Shown in pieces: positions 47,510-59,589 of a stretch of DNA of 64,000 nucleotides (positions within the stretch are counted from its first letter, which is position 1; the number at the start of each line of letters is the position of its first letter). Made by a program: the position numbers and the translations under genes. The notes below the pieces were generated by a model. It saw only the letters and a program-made list of their open reading frames with translations, did not search any database and was not told the origin of the DNA. The stretch is from Macrobrachium rosenbergii (taxonomy: Eukaryota > Arthropoda > Malacostraca > Decapoda > Palaemonidae), in NCBI RefSeq assembly GCF_040412425.1, contig NC_089782.1, positions 22,738,122 through 22,802,121 on the forward strand. Reading direction: 5' to 3'.

Positions 47510-49450
47510 TAACGACGTTTTCTTAAATGATTATTATAGTTCAGAAAGATAAATCTTTTCCTTTTTTGCGAGGGCGACATTTTCTTTAGAGTAGACGTTT
47601 AGTTTTTTTCTTCATTTTCAAACGTGACAATATAAAAACAGTATTGTTTACGCTTTTTGATGCATAGATCTTTTTTTCAAAAAGCGATGTTGTATTTTAG
47701 AGATCTTACAAGAGTGACGTTCTATTAAAAAGATCCCGTTGGAGACAATCCCTTCTGATCATTTAGGAAAAGCGACGTTCTCCAAAAGATTTTTAAAACC
47801 GACAACCATTTTTAAAAAATCGTAATAGGCGTTTTCCGAAAAAAAAAAACATCTGATCGGCAATGCATTTGTACGCTGCTTTCCAAACCGACATTTGGTT
47901 ATAAAGACCATTCAGAAATAGAGAAAACAAAGTTATTTCAAAAGCCAAGAATTCTGTTTTAATAAATTTGGATAGATCTGTTCTCAAAAGTAACAATTCC
48001 ATTTTATAGGGTCAATGCCAAGAAAAGTTTTTATTGCATAGATTCTCTTTCAACCGAAACCTTTTCTGGTACGGCATTTTCTAAACAAGACACTTTCAAT
48101 ATTGATATTTTGTAATTTCTTTCGGACCTTCAATATACTTTTTCCATTAACATTTCCTTAACAAGACCCTCTTCCATAAGAGACATTTTCTTAAAGGACA
48201 TTTTTCTTAAAGAAACCTCAAGCGACATTTATTCTTAATGAGCATCCTCTTTCCAAAAGCGACATTTTTTTCTTCAAAACGAGACCCTCTTCAAACGCAT
48301 TTTTTCTTTAACGAGACCCCCTTCCAAAAGCGACATTTTCTTAACGAGACCCTCTTCCATAAAACACATTCTTAAAGAACCCCTCTTCCAAAAGCGATAT
48401 TTTCTTAACGAGACCCTCTTCCAAAAGCGACATTTTCTTAACGAGACCTTCTTTCAGCTGACATTTTCTTAAGAAACCCTCTTCAAAGCAGACATTTTTT
48501 ATTCTTCTTCCAAAAACGTAACATCACCCTCTTCCAAAAGCGACATATTCTTTGACAAAAGCGACATTTTCCTCTTCCATAAACGCATTTTTAACGACAT
48601 TTTTCTTCAAGGACCCTCTTCCATAAAACACATTCTTAAAGAAACCCTCTTCCAAAAGCGACATTTTCTTAACGAGACCCTCTTCCAAAAGCGACATTTT
48701 CTTAAAAAGACCCTCTTCCAAAAGCGACATTTTCTTAACGAGACCCTCTCCCAAAAGTAACATTTTCTTAACGAGACCCCTCTTCCAAAAGCGGCGTATT
48801 CTTAAAAAGACCCCCTTCCAAAAGCGATATATTCTTAATGAGATCCTCTTCCAAAAGCGACATTTTCTTAACGAGACCCTCTTCCAAAAGTGACATTTCT
48901 TTAAAAAGACCCTTTTCCAAAAGTGACATTTTCTTAACGAGACCCTCTTCCAAAAGCAGCATATTCTTAACGTGACCCCCTTCCAAAAGCGACATATTCT
49001 TGACGAGACCCTCTTCCAAAAGCGACATTTTCTTAAAGAGACATCTTATACACTTAACGAGACCCTCTTCTTCTTAAAGCAAAAGTAACATTTTTTCTTA
49101 ACTAGACCCCCTCTTCCAAAAGCGACTCTTCCAAAGTTGATATATTGGAGATCCTCTTCCAGGGACTTAATGAGTTCTTCCAAAAAAGCATTTATTTAAA
49201 ATGACCTTTTCCAAAGTGTTACCATAGACCTCTTCCAAAAGCGGGCATATTCTTAATTTCCAAAAGCGATATTCTTGATTGAGACCCTTCTTCCAAGGAC
49301 ATTTACTTGTCCAAAGCGACATTAACAACGAGGACCCTCTTAAAAATTTTCTTCCAAGGACGTTCTTACAAATATATATAGAAAGCGTCATTCCAGAAAA
49401 CAGTCACTTGCTATAGCAACATTCCTAAAAACAGATCCTCTCTTTACAGC
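47510..49450. repeat. 33-bp minisatellite, about 1.9 kb
   Basis: Units share CGACATTTTCTTAACGAGAC followed by CCTCTTCCAAAAG. The core at about 48330-49060 is well conserved. Units decay on both sides, to GCGACGTT...AAAGATC phrases near 47550-47800 and to scattered CTTCCAAAAGCG phrases to about 49450. On the minus strand the unit encodes MSLLEEGLVKK, so frames of 79 and 86 codons (48524-48763, 48768-49028) are built of this 11-residue repeat. A protein origin is possible but unsupported. Confidence 0.88.
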
Positions 49451-50369
49451 AACAATTTTTTTTTCACCTGTTATTTTTCAAAAAAAGTCATTTGTTCATT
49501 TGCTTTCATAAAGATAATTTCTCTTAGCAACAGATATAAAGAATTAATATTCCCGTGAAAACCATAAACAATCTTATGGCATCGAAAGTCAGAACTTATT
49601 TCTCAGTCTAAAATGATAGAATGAATATTGTTCATTTCAACATAGCTACGATACAATCTACACATATGAATAACTTCTTACACAAGGGACAATGGGGAGG
49701 ACAACCTAATCCCTTAGTTGCCTGATGGAAACATGAATAAGAGGAAAGAGGACAAAAGGGGCTTAACCTAGAATGGGGCGATACACCCACCTCATGGAAA
49801 GCGGACAAAGAAAAAAGAATTCCAAAGCAGTATTTTGTAAACTGCGTCACGAAGTCCAAAAAATATAATAACTAGCAACTCAACTGAACACAGATTCAGG
49901 AGTGTATATACATAAAATGAAAACATAAAAGCAGCAGCTAAGGAACATAAATATGCAACAAAAACACTGAAAGCTGGTAAACGGAATTCAGTAAGAAGGG
50001 GCGTTGACGCAAATCCGACGCCCGCCAGAAAATCTCCGGCACCTGAACGTGTGTCGTTCTATACAAAATATAACTCAAATAATCTTTAATGTTCTTTCGA
50101 CCTCACACGCCGAGAGGGATCAAAGGGTTGGGGAGTAGAGGAGAGGGAACGGGAGGGGGAGGTAAAATAAAGGAGGAAGGGGAGGAGGGGAGAGAAAAAG
50201 AACGAAGAAAAAGAGATAGAGAAAAAAAGTCGGAATGTAGAGACCGATTCGACAGAGCATAAAGCTCTTTGTGATCTAAATGCAGCCATTCAGGAGGCAC
50301 TACGGCTCTGAACGCCTCCCGCATTAATCATTCAGCCAATATTGAGACCCTTTCGAAATCTCTTCGTTA
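49451..50369. other. Unassigned sequence with purine-rich patch
   Basis: A+G-rich plus strand at about 50110-50230. No coding signal is recognised. Confidence 0.4.
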
Positions 50370-50370
50370 A

Positions 50371-50429
<59 letters not shown>

Positions 50430-50540
50430 AGCACGGACAACCTCCCCAAAACGAGATTATAGAATTTGTAAATCCTTATGCTGAAGAAGCTATTCCCCCA
50501 AAATATGTCATTTTAACAGTCATTATTTACGACATTACGG

Positions 50541-50600
<60 letters not shown>

Positions 50601-50705
50601 GAGCTTTGGACAACCTTCCCCAAAAACAGTATAGGGTATAAATCCTTATGCTGAAAAGCTATTTAAAAATATGTCATTTGACAGCCATTATTTACAACAT
50701 TACGG

Positions 50706-50773
<68 letters not shown>
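50370..50773. repeat. Tandem modules of about 165-175 bp, each ending in (CT)n
   Basis: Three (CT)n runs (about 50370-50424, 50544-50595, 50708-50773) are separated by two homologous spacers. Both contain GGACAACCTTCCCCAAAA-like sequence, AAATCCTTATGCTGAA, AAGCTATT, AAATATGTCATTT, CAGYCATTATTTAC and ACATTACGGAAT next to the following (CT)n. Spacer sequence is unrelated to that at 25.3 kb. Confidence 0.9.
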
Positions 50774-50775
<2 letters not shown>

Positions 50776-52328
50776 GGCAAGATAAAGGCCTCAGAGGAGA
50801 GAGCGTAAGTAAATGCCCGCATTCAAGTCCCTAAATCGAAAATTAAATGCAGCCCCACAGGTCAAAGCTAATCTCATGAGTTTAGTAAAATGACTAAGGA
50901 AAGTGCTAAAAAAATAATAGTAATAATAATGAGGGACAAGTGAAAATTTCAGTGGGTAAATTTAATCCCCAACAAATTATTAAAGAGTAAGAACACAAAC
51001 TGCAGTACTAAATCCTCACATGAATATACTGACATCTAAACGCATGTACGAAGGGAGGGCGGGGGTTTGTACAATCAGGGACAACTTCTTTAAATATTGG
51101 AAGCGCTCTGGGAGCAATATTCACAAGGACAAATTTGCTCTGCGCACATCATCTAAGTATACAGATTTTTACCTATAAGTAAAACACTTTTTCTTTTAAC
51201 GTGCTCTTTTCCCCATTTGTATGGGGTTAGCACGATGCCTTATTTTTGAAGGACTTTGATTTGGCTTTGGGGTAGACTGTGTAGTCTCGATCGGCTGCCC
51301 TGCCTGACATCGCTTAGACCCCGGTAGCGTATGTACATGCATTGTACCAGTCACCAGCGCCCTTTCTCCCCAGCAACGAGGGACGTTGCGCCGTTTGAGT
51401 CGACAGTCGAGACGTGTGAGGTGTCTGTTATGTTTTTAGAATATGTTGGAGTGGCTTTGTTTGTGTGTGTATTAGTCTGTAACACCCATTTGCTTAAAAC
51501 ACTATACAGCCAAAATGTGGCCCAAGCTCTCTAGCCAGTGCTACCAGGAAACCAACATCAAATATCTGGTCCCAGTTCACAGTCGTCTAAATCTTGACAA
51601 AGCAACATCAATGCAGGACCGATGCAAGCATTAATAGCAGATTTATCTCTTGCTTATTCGGAGGCGTGCCTGAAGAAGAGATTTGTCATTGGATGCTAAT
51701 GACCCTGTCATTACCTTACCGACAAAGCTATGAGAGCGTCCGCTAATTATGAGTCAATAGCGAAAGGATGTTCGTGGCCAGTCTGGTCACATCAGCAGTC
51801 TTGATAAAGGAAAACTGCGCCGAGAGTGGCTCTTATATCATTACATACAGCAGGTGGGTCTGCTCTTCTCTTTCTCTCTGACTGTTGGAAACTAACTTTC
51901 CCGTTTTATTTATAGCTCAGTGTCCCATTTTACTCACTCGGTGCAACTGGTTCTATTCTGCGCTATCCAATCTTTCATGGGAGATAAGCAACTGGAAGCG
52001 AGTTGGACACCTGCCGGATTGGGCTTGAACTTAACATTTAGAGCAGAAAGTGACCATCATAAATAGGCATTACTGTTTTGTCTTACGATGATGTTATCAA
52101 GGAAAACGCTTACTAAAGCAGCCTTGCTATAACGACCATCTTTACGCATCTAAATTAATTTAATATTTGGATGTACTCTTCTTCAGTCTTTCACCGGTTA
52201 GCTTCCAAGTTAATTCCATACTTGTACTGTCTAACGAAAAGTAATTTTCTTGCGCATGATAATGAGGGCACCTGATGATACTTAGTCCTAAAAGTATTCT
52301 TGTCTTAATTGTCTTAACTTTTCCTCAA
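50774..52328. other. Unassigned sequence of ordinary complexity
   Basis: A segment at about 51205-51330 (CCCCATTTGTATGGGGTTAG, then CCTTATTTTTGAAGG, then CTCGATCGGCTGCCC) has a compact, two-hairpin look and could be an interspersed element, but no second copy is present in the window. No gene is recognised. Confidence 0.35.
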
Positions 52329-52655
52329 CCATCCTGAAGCTGAATTGAACTGAATATAGAATTTAGGCCAAAAGCCAAGCACTGCGACCAATGAGGTCAT
52401 TCAACATCACTAAAACGGAAATTGACAGTAAAAGGTTTGAAAGGTGCAACGGGAGGAAAACTTCGCAGCTGCACTATGAATCAATTGTTAGGAGACGGTG
52501 GAAAGTAAGATGGAAGAAAGAGAACATGAAAGGAGGTACAGTAAAAGGAACGATGAGAGGGTTGCCAGCCGGGGACGAGGCACGCTGCAAGAGCTGAAAT
52601 AATGCCTGTGCACCGCATGGTGCACTGAGCGCTATCCTGGGAAGCCATCCTGAAG
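52329..52655 (-). mobile_element. Family B SINE-like element, copy 6, with 11-bp TSD
   Basis: CCATCCTGAAG is repeated exactly at 52329-52339 and 52645-52655. The insert 52340-52644 is 305 bp. The tail side is CTGAATTGAACTGAATATAG. The distal end is decayed (GCACTGAGCGCTATCCTGGG), with several small deletions between 52560 and 52630. Confidence 0.9.
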
Positions 52656-53200
52656 TTATTTCTGTAAAGAGAATTATTGGTTGTAACGTTGAAAATTGAG
52701 GATTTACTAAAAACTTGTAATATTCAAAACCAAAGATATCTTAGAGCCCAGACTCCTGGATAAAATTAACACAAATGTGAAAGTTTAATGTGAAAGTTTA
52801 CGATACTTAAAACGTCAAAGACCGTCTTGGAACGGTGTTTCAGCTTCCAAAACTTGTCTGACACAACAGGACTTGTTTCATAGAAACAGCAATAAAGCCA
52901 TTTCTCTTTTCATTCTTTTCCTGCTATACAAGTACTCAAAAATATAACTCATGAAATACAAGGAACTCGGTCTTATAAGTATCTTTCAACATTCCATAAG
53001 AAGACAACAACTGTCTACCTACACACACGCACACACGCCTCAAACTGGCACCAACGCCAGTGGGTAGAATAGCCGCTCACGTTGAGACTTGTGGCAAATT
53101 AGGTCTTATCTCTGAAGATTAGTGGATTTGGGTGTTATATTTACCAACTTCTGCTCATAAAAAGGTATAAATATTTTATTTTGCATTATTTCTGACAAGT
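52656..53200. other. Unassigned sequence
   Basis: Nothing recognised. Confidence 0.35.
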
Positions 53201-53680
53201 ATTGGTGAAATGACAATAAAAAACTGACTCTCGACAATTCCTGTATTCCAAGTTTTCGTCTTCCGAGGACCTTTACCACATTCCAGAGACCACATTCCTT
53301 AGAAACATTTAACCTTTGACAATTCCAGATTCCCATTTTCAAAAGAAATCGTTCTCCGAGTATAAATACCTGTCGACAATTCCAAATTCCACAGCCCAAA
53401 GACTCCTTTCCTCAATATTACTTTACTTCTGACAAAGCCACATTTTCACCCGAAGGCATCTATCCTCAATCACACGTGACTTTTTTACAGTTCCAGGTTC
53501 CCATATTCCAAAGATAATCTACAGTTTCAGATTTCCACCAAAATACCTTTTCCTCAATAACACTTTCCGTGACAATTCCAGATTTCCTTGCCAAAGACCT
53601 CTATCAAAAACATTTGACTTGCCATTTCCAGCTTTCCATATTCCAAAGTCATCCTTGCTTAACACTTGGTCCTAACAAAA
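53201..53680. repeat. Degenerate tandem repeat, about 50-60 bp
   Basis: Old units share a phrase like TGACAATTCCAGATTCCCAT followed by ATTCCAAAGACC, TATCCTCAAT and AACATTTGAC. About eight units can be followed. Confidence 0.6.
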
Positions 53681-54159
53681 AAAAAAATACTTTTCCATCC
53701 AGCCATATTGTGATTTATTTATTCCTTTTCCTGACAAAGATGACGGAACTGACGATTCTGATACCATTCCATAAAATAAATATGAAAGGGATAAACTAAA
53801 AACAAAGGACAAACTATGTTATTAATTTTGATGACATTATTATAGATAATATAAACACATTATTTTAAACGTAAGTGCTGTTTCAATAATCATTCTTTAA
53901 TATCAATGTACTGTTTAACAATTGTATAATTATTTATGTCTATTCTTAATTTCATGTGTATCAAATGCAAATTTCCTCAAGATCATCTATTCATCAGCAT
54001 AATATGAACACAAACAACAAGCCCACATAAACAATATCGCTTGAACCAGACCAACCTCGCGATACTCAGACGCACCAAACATGAACAGAGCCTAATTGTC
54101 ATCTTCCTTATCACTTTTAATATGAATTGCAGAAATTGGAAGTTCAGTCCCCTCTCTCC
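53681..54159. other. Unassigned AT-rich sequence
   Basis: Nothing recognised. Confidence 0.4.
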
Positions 54160-54515
54160 TTTTGGGCGGCCGCAATCACGTCCCGTAAATCTGCGAGCGT
54201 CTAGATAGTGCTTGCAATCGGGACGACGCAGTCCAGGTAATTCCGGCTGTCAGAAGTACACAGCTGACCATTAAATTTTACAAGCATTAGACTCATTATT
54301 GGAATGGCTCTGCATACGACTTTTGATATGGCGCGCGCCACGGCGGACTTCTGAAAAGGGACCGAAGACGGAGGGGATGGGAGAGGGAGAAAACTGGGTG
54401 TGGTCCAGAGACCAAAAGGTTAATATTCAGCAGAAATTCATTATGAATGATCATGAGGACATTACACGTCATGACGATGGAAGCGCTTGATAACGGCCGC
54501 GACCATTTTGTGTGT

Positions 54516-54557
<42 letters not shown>

Positions 54558-55140
54558 CCTCATCCACACAGAGTTGAGATAAGCCCCGTTCATATGACGC
54601 TTGGAGAGGGTGTAAGGGAGGGGAGTCCATCCTTGCCGCCGAGATAAGGCCCCTACATAAGACTAAGAAGGGGGCGGGGTTGGAGACGCGGGAAGAGTAG
54701 GAGAGGGCGAGTATGGGGAAGGGATACTCCGGATTAATCCAAGGCCTAGAAATAGAGACAATACGGTTGCTTATCGAAGGTTAATCGCGAGAGCCAAGCA
54801 AATACTTATGGGTAAACACCGCCTACTTGACAGCAGACAAGGGTAGGAGGCATCCCGCGCCAGAAAGCACACGCTGCGCATTTCCAAGCACGTACTTCAA
54901 AGCGCATGCGCGGCGACGAGGAACACGAAAGGTCAGCTTATCTACAGGAAAGTGCCGGAGGAAGCGAAACCGATATCCTTTTTCCAGGGGCTTCGTGTAG
55001 ACAACGCCACTACAAGACGCTCCAAGGGCCGACCATCGGCAGCTGTAGCGAGCTGCCAGGGACACGACGTCAGGGGTAATTGGATTCATCTCATTTCATT
55101 AGGCCAGTTCCACCTCAAACATGAAATTCCCTCCTGAGCA
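54160..55140. promoter_or_regulatory. GC- and CpG-richer segment, promoter-like
   Basis: It is clearly less AT-rich than its neighbours, with CpG-dense patches (GGGCGGCCGC at 54164, GGCGCGCGCCACGGCGG at about 54330, the NRF-1-type site at 54902, TCGGCAGCTGTAGCGAG at about 55036). It contains a (CT)n at 54519-54552, a possible GAGA-type site. No TATA box, start or gene can be assigned. Open frames on both strands at 54823-55137 show no domain. Confidence 0.3.
54902..54911. promoter_or_regulatory. NRF-1-type palindrome GCGCATGCGC
   Basis: A perfect match to the core of the NRF-1 consensus. A half-match TGCGCAT lies 25-30 bp upstream at about 54876. Function is inferred only. Confidence 0.35.
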
Positions 55141-55431
55141 GATCCGTATTTCATTTTCTTTCCTTTCAATAAGATTTATGTGGGCTTTAATTGATGCGCC
55201 TTTGTATATGACAGGTAGGAAAATACCCACCGTACATTCTGCCCGATGACCGTTGATTGACTGACTAGTTGCTTTTCACAATCTGCAGTCAAAACAGTCA
55301 TCGAATTACTACTCGTATCGATTCACAAGCATATAAACTGTGAGAGTCTCTAACTTTAGTATTCATTATCATTACGACGACATTACTGCATTTGAGACTA
55401 AAAGTCCACAGACTGAGATTCGGACCGCCTC

Positions 55432-55433
<2 letters not shown>

Positions 55434-55477
<44 letters not shown>

Positions 55478-55504
55478 GTTGTTATTATTGTTGTTGTTGT
55501 TGAT
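55434..55504. repeat. (ATT)n/(GTT)n microsatellite
   Basis: About 15 ATT units, then GTT triplets. Confidence 0.95.
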
Positions 55505-56689
55505 ATATAACTTCCTAGAGCACGTTAATAAATCTGACATGTTTTTCAATGTTACCGTACCACCAGTCTAATAAAAAAATCTCAAAAAGAAAACCAACTT
55601 CCTGATGCAGTTGTGTTAGAAAGGAGGAAATGGTAGTTTTGAAGTAAAAATATTTTATTAAATAATTAAAAATGGCTTGCAATAAGCAAATGAAAATATT
55701 TTAGGTATCCACAGTAACGCAATAAATAAAATAAAACCGGAACAATTTCTATACACGATTTACAACAATTTAATAGTGATGTGGAAATAGTTAAAACTAA
55801 CAAAGCATGAATGCTTTCAATAAGACACTCTGTAATAACCACAATGTAATGGAAAACCTTGAACCGATTAAACAAAAGCTTCAATAACCACGTAGTAATA
55901 CAATAACCAAAATTCAACAAATAAAAAATCCTTACAAAAAACACTAACAGCTAAAAATGTCAAAGAGATTATCTCGCGTATAAAAAAAAAAAATCTAAAA
56001 TGCGCAGGCTCTCGAACATAAACATTAAATTAATTGCATAAATTCTTCAAGCAAAAAATCTTGGTTGCCTGAAAACAAAAATATGCACAAAAATTCTAAA
56101 CACGTATGACAAAACAGTATGAGATTTAACTGAGGACATAAAACTTTTTCAAAAACAATCTCTTTGCTATAAAAAAAATAAATATAAGGATATAAAATTC
56201 ATAAAAGAATCCCCACTCACACACCATTATCTAAAAAATCTAAGAGGTAAGCAAACCTACCCACAAAATCTCTTGTTAATCCCCAAACACAATCCAAACG
56301 TACAAAAAAATCCATAAATACAAAAAAATTCTAAAAATAATCACTGATGGTTAAACAATTCAGCGGAAGGTATAAAAATTTCCCCAAAACCCCTTAGACT
56401 ATTAAAAACACATGGATAAAATACACAGGAACTCTCCGCAAACAATGACGATTAACAAATACAAAATTCATAAAAAAACAAAACAAAAACGTAAAGTACT
56501 TCAATGAATAAAAAGAGAGAAAAATATCCCTCACGGTGAACCAACCCAAACGTGAAACGTCCTTCCTTCAGTTTGGACGGCTGAGTGAAGAGTTTCTTAA
56601 GGGGTGGACTGCCGATGATACACGAGGTCTCTGGAAAACAAGATAAGGCGGACCAGGAGACGTTCAGGCCACTATCTTGATGGCAGAGC
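55505..56689. other. Unassigned, A-rich sequence
   Basis: A-rich plus strand throughout with recurrent AAAAATCC/AAAATTCT phrases, possibly a very degenerate tandem repeat at about 55980-56420. No gene is recognised. Confidence 0.4.
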
Positions 56690-57049
56690 GACCCACCAGG
56701 AATACCCGAAAAGGTGGATGACAGAGAGAGAGAGAGAGAGAGAGAGAGAACCCCGAGGAGAGGGGAGAGAGAGAACCCACCAGGAATATGAAAAGGTGGA
56801 TGATTCAGGAATAGAGAGAAAGGTGGACCAGGGTACATGAAAGGTGAGATGAGAGAGAGGGAGAGAGAGAGAAGAGACAAATTTTTGCCACCAGGGTGAA
56901 TGACAAAAGAGTGAATGACAGAGAGAGAGAGAGCCAAGGAGAGAGAGAGAGAATGACCAGAACACAGGAATACATGATACATGAAAAGGATGGAGAGACC
57001 CACCAAAAACACGAAAACAGAAAGAGCGAGCCATCAGGAATACACACGA

Positions 57050-57115
<66 letters not shown>

Positions 57116-57204
57116 CCAGAAATGCACGAGAAGAGAGACGTCGAGAGAGAACTTCCAGAAATGCAAAAAAAAAAAAAGAAAGGAGACATCCCAACACAAA
57201 AAAT

Positions 57205-57256
<52 letters not shown>

Positions 57257-57330
57257 AGTAGGAATACGCGAAGAGAGAACAAAGAGCGAGGCAGGGCGAC
57301 CCACCAGGATTACACAGAGAGATTACAATG
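56690..57330. repeat. Degenerate modules with (GA)n, about 12 units
   Basis: A phrase like CCACCAGGAATACACGA recurs about twelve times (about 56691, 56777, 56827, 56890, 56958, 57000, 57030, 57113, 57152, 57254, 57299), mostly followed by (GA)n of variable length. The longest (GA)n runs are 57053-57112 and 57210-57254. SLSLSL and ERERER frames of up to 210 codons here are repeat artefacts. Confidence 0.8.
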
Positions 57331-57518
57331 GCTGTGCTTCGGTATATAAAAACCAATACGGATTCTGGAAATCAAAGTGGAACCCATCTCCATATCCTTT
57401 TTTTTTTTTTTAGGTAAAAAGCATTGAATTTTGCAGGAAATAAGAGTAGTGCTTATCGACAAGGGAAGACTTTACATTAAACATCAATGAAAACAAAAGA
57501 GAAAGGAAATTCAAAACA

Positions 57519-57519
<1 letters not shown>

Positions 57520-57576
<57 letters not shown>
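57520..57576. repeat. (ATT)n microsatellite
   Basis: About 19 ATT units. Confidence 0.96.
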
Positions 57577-57579
<3 letters not shown>

Positions 57580-58181
57580 TCGTAAGTGCTTTTCATTTAG
57601 ATGGTGCCGAAGTATTACCACGGAGGCTTCAGCGCAACTGACTGAATCATATGCAACCGGGGAAGTTTGTTCTACAAGGGTTTTATTCCGTTAGAGGATG
57701 AATGTCAATAAGCAGCTGCCCAGTTTTTCTATAAAACACCTCTTTACTAAAGTATCAGGCATATTTTAATACATAATAAAAAATTCGCCTTTTAATGTGC
57801 TATATCATCTTTTTGATGGTTATCTTGCAATTTTGGGGGGGCCAATATTTTCTTTATAATGATGCAATATCTGATTCGTGCAGGTTCGTCAAGGTAAGTT
57901 ATAATAATAATATATCTGCGAATATTTTTTTTTAACAATATTGGCTCAATTGATGCTTATTTTGACGGAGGCGGTAAATGATATCCAAAACATGCTCAAG
58001 TGTTCGTCTTTCAGTATTTGTTAATAAAAAGCTTGTTAAAAAATAATAACTTCCAAGGAATTATTAATTATTATTATTTTCTTCCAAGTCTTACAAGGAA
58101 GTATTCACTAACGCTAACTACCATGCTAATGTTAAGGTTACTTGTGACTACCGGTTTAACAACACATTCTTATTAAGCACA
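57577..58181. other. Unassigned AT-rich sequence
   Basis: Nothing recognised. Confidence 0.4.
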
Positions 58182-58292
58182 ACACTGTACAATAATATAT
58201 AATACTTCATTAATTTACAATACTATACAATAATATATAATATTTAATGATTTACAACACGACACAATAATATATAACATTTAATTAATTTA
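58182..58292. repeat. Tandem repeat, 36-38 bp, three units
   Basis: Three units share ACAATAATATATAA followed by TA(C/T)TT(C/A)AT(T/G)AATTTACAA(T/C)AC. Confidence 0.8.
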
Positions 58293-58565
58293 TCTTCAGG
58301 TACGTCACTAAATCAGACTAAAAATAAGACTGGATCAAAGCTTGTAGACTGCTGAGTCAGTTCATGAACTTTTAATATCGATTATGAAGTAAATGAATTT
58401 TCTGAGAAAATAGGTAAAATTTAGCTTAAGGATCTTCAACGTCCACACCAACTGCATTAATAATCAGGCGTATAAGGATACTAAATTTAAAATTTTCCAT
58501 CATTCACAAATAAATCCCGTAAAATTAAGTTTCTCTCAGTTTAGGACTTTCAGTATTCAATGCCA

Positions 58566-59128
<563 letters not shown>

Positions 59129-59146
59129 GGGAAGGGGGTGGGTGGG
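59129..59146 (+). other. G-quadruplex motif
   Basis: GGGAAGGGGGTGGGTGGG: four G runs with loops of 2, 1 and 1 nt, a compact and typically stable quadruplex pattern, at the end of a 45-bp G/A-rich run. Confidence 0.65.
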
Positions 59147-59279
59147 TTGCAGAAGATAGCAGAGGGAATTATACATGTTTGTCGGATGTAATCTAACGCC
59201 GGTGTATTCATTTCATGGGCGGATGGAAAGGAGTATCATATTACATACGTCTTTATTCCTTCATTCACAGTCTAGGAGA

Positions 59280-59283
<4 letters not shown>

Positions 59284-59350
<67 letters not shown>

Positions 59351-59395
59351 AAGGCCATTCATGTGGTATATGTAATATTCAATTCAAGACTAACG

Positions 59396-59452
<57 letters not shown>
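59284..59452. repeat. Two (CT)n runs around a 50-bp spacer
   Basis: (CT)n at 59284-59348 and 59399-59452. With one spacer, module duplication as at 25 and 50 kb cannot be tested. Confidence 0.95.
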
Positions 59453-59456
<4 letters not shown>

Positions 59457-59589
59457 CGTAGCACATCCATGATATAATGCAGACAACAATGGCATGGCAG
59501 ATAAGAACCACTGTTCTCGGATAAGAACGCAATATGATATTTAATATTATCTAAAATTCGCCATCCCACTGCAACGCCGGTACGTTTAA

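Noticed and set aside
47510..49450. Repeat-protein gene built of MSLLEEGLVKK
   Set aside because: Frame is preserved because the unit is 33 bp; the array decays with frameshifts on both sides and has no start, intron or terminator context.
56452..57356. Open frames of 183-210 codons rich in SLSLSL or ERERER (also near 3.6-4.2, 20.4, 32.4 and 59.3 kb)
   Set aside because: They are translations of (CT)n or (GA)n; the longest frames in the window are repeat artefacts.
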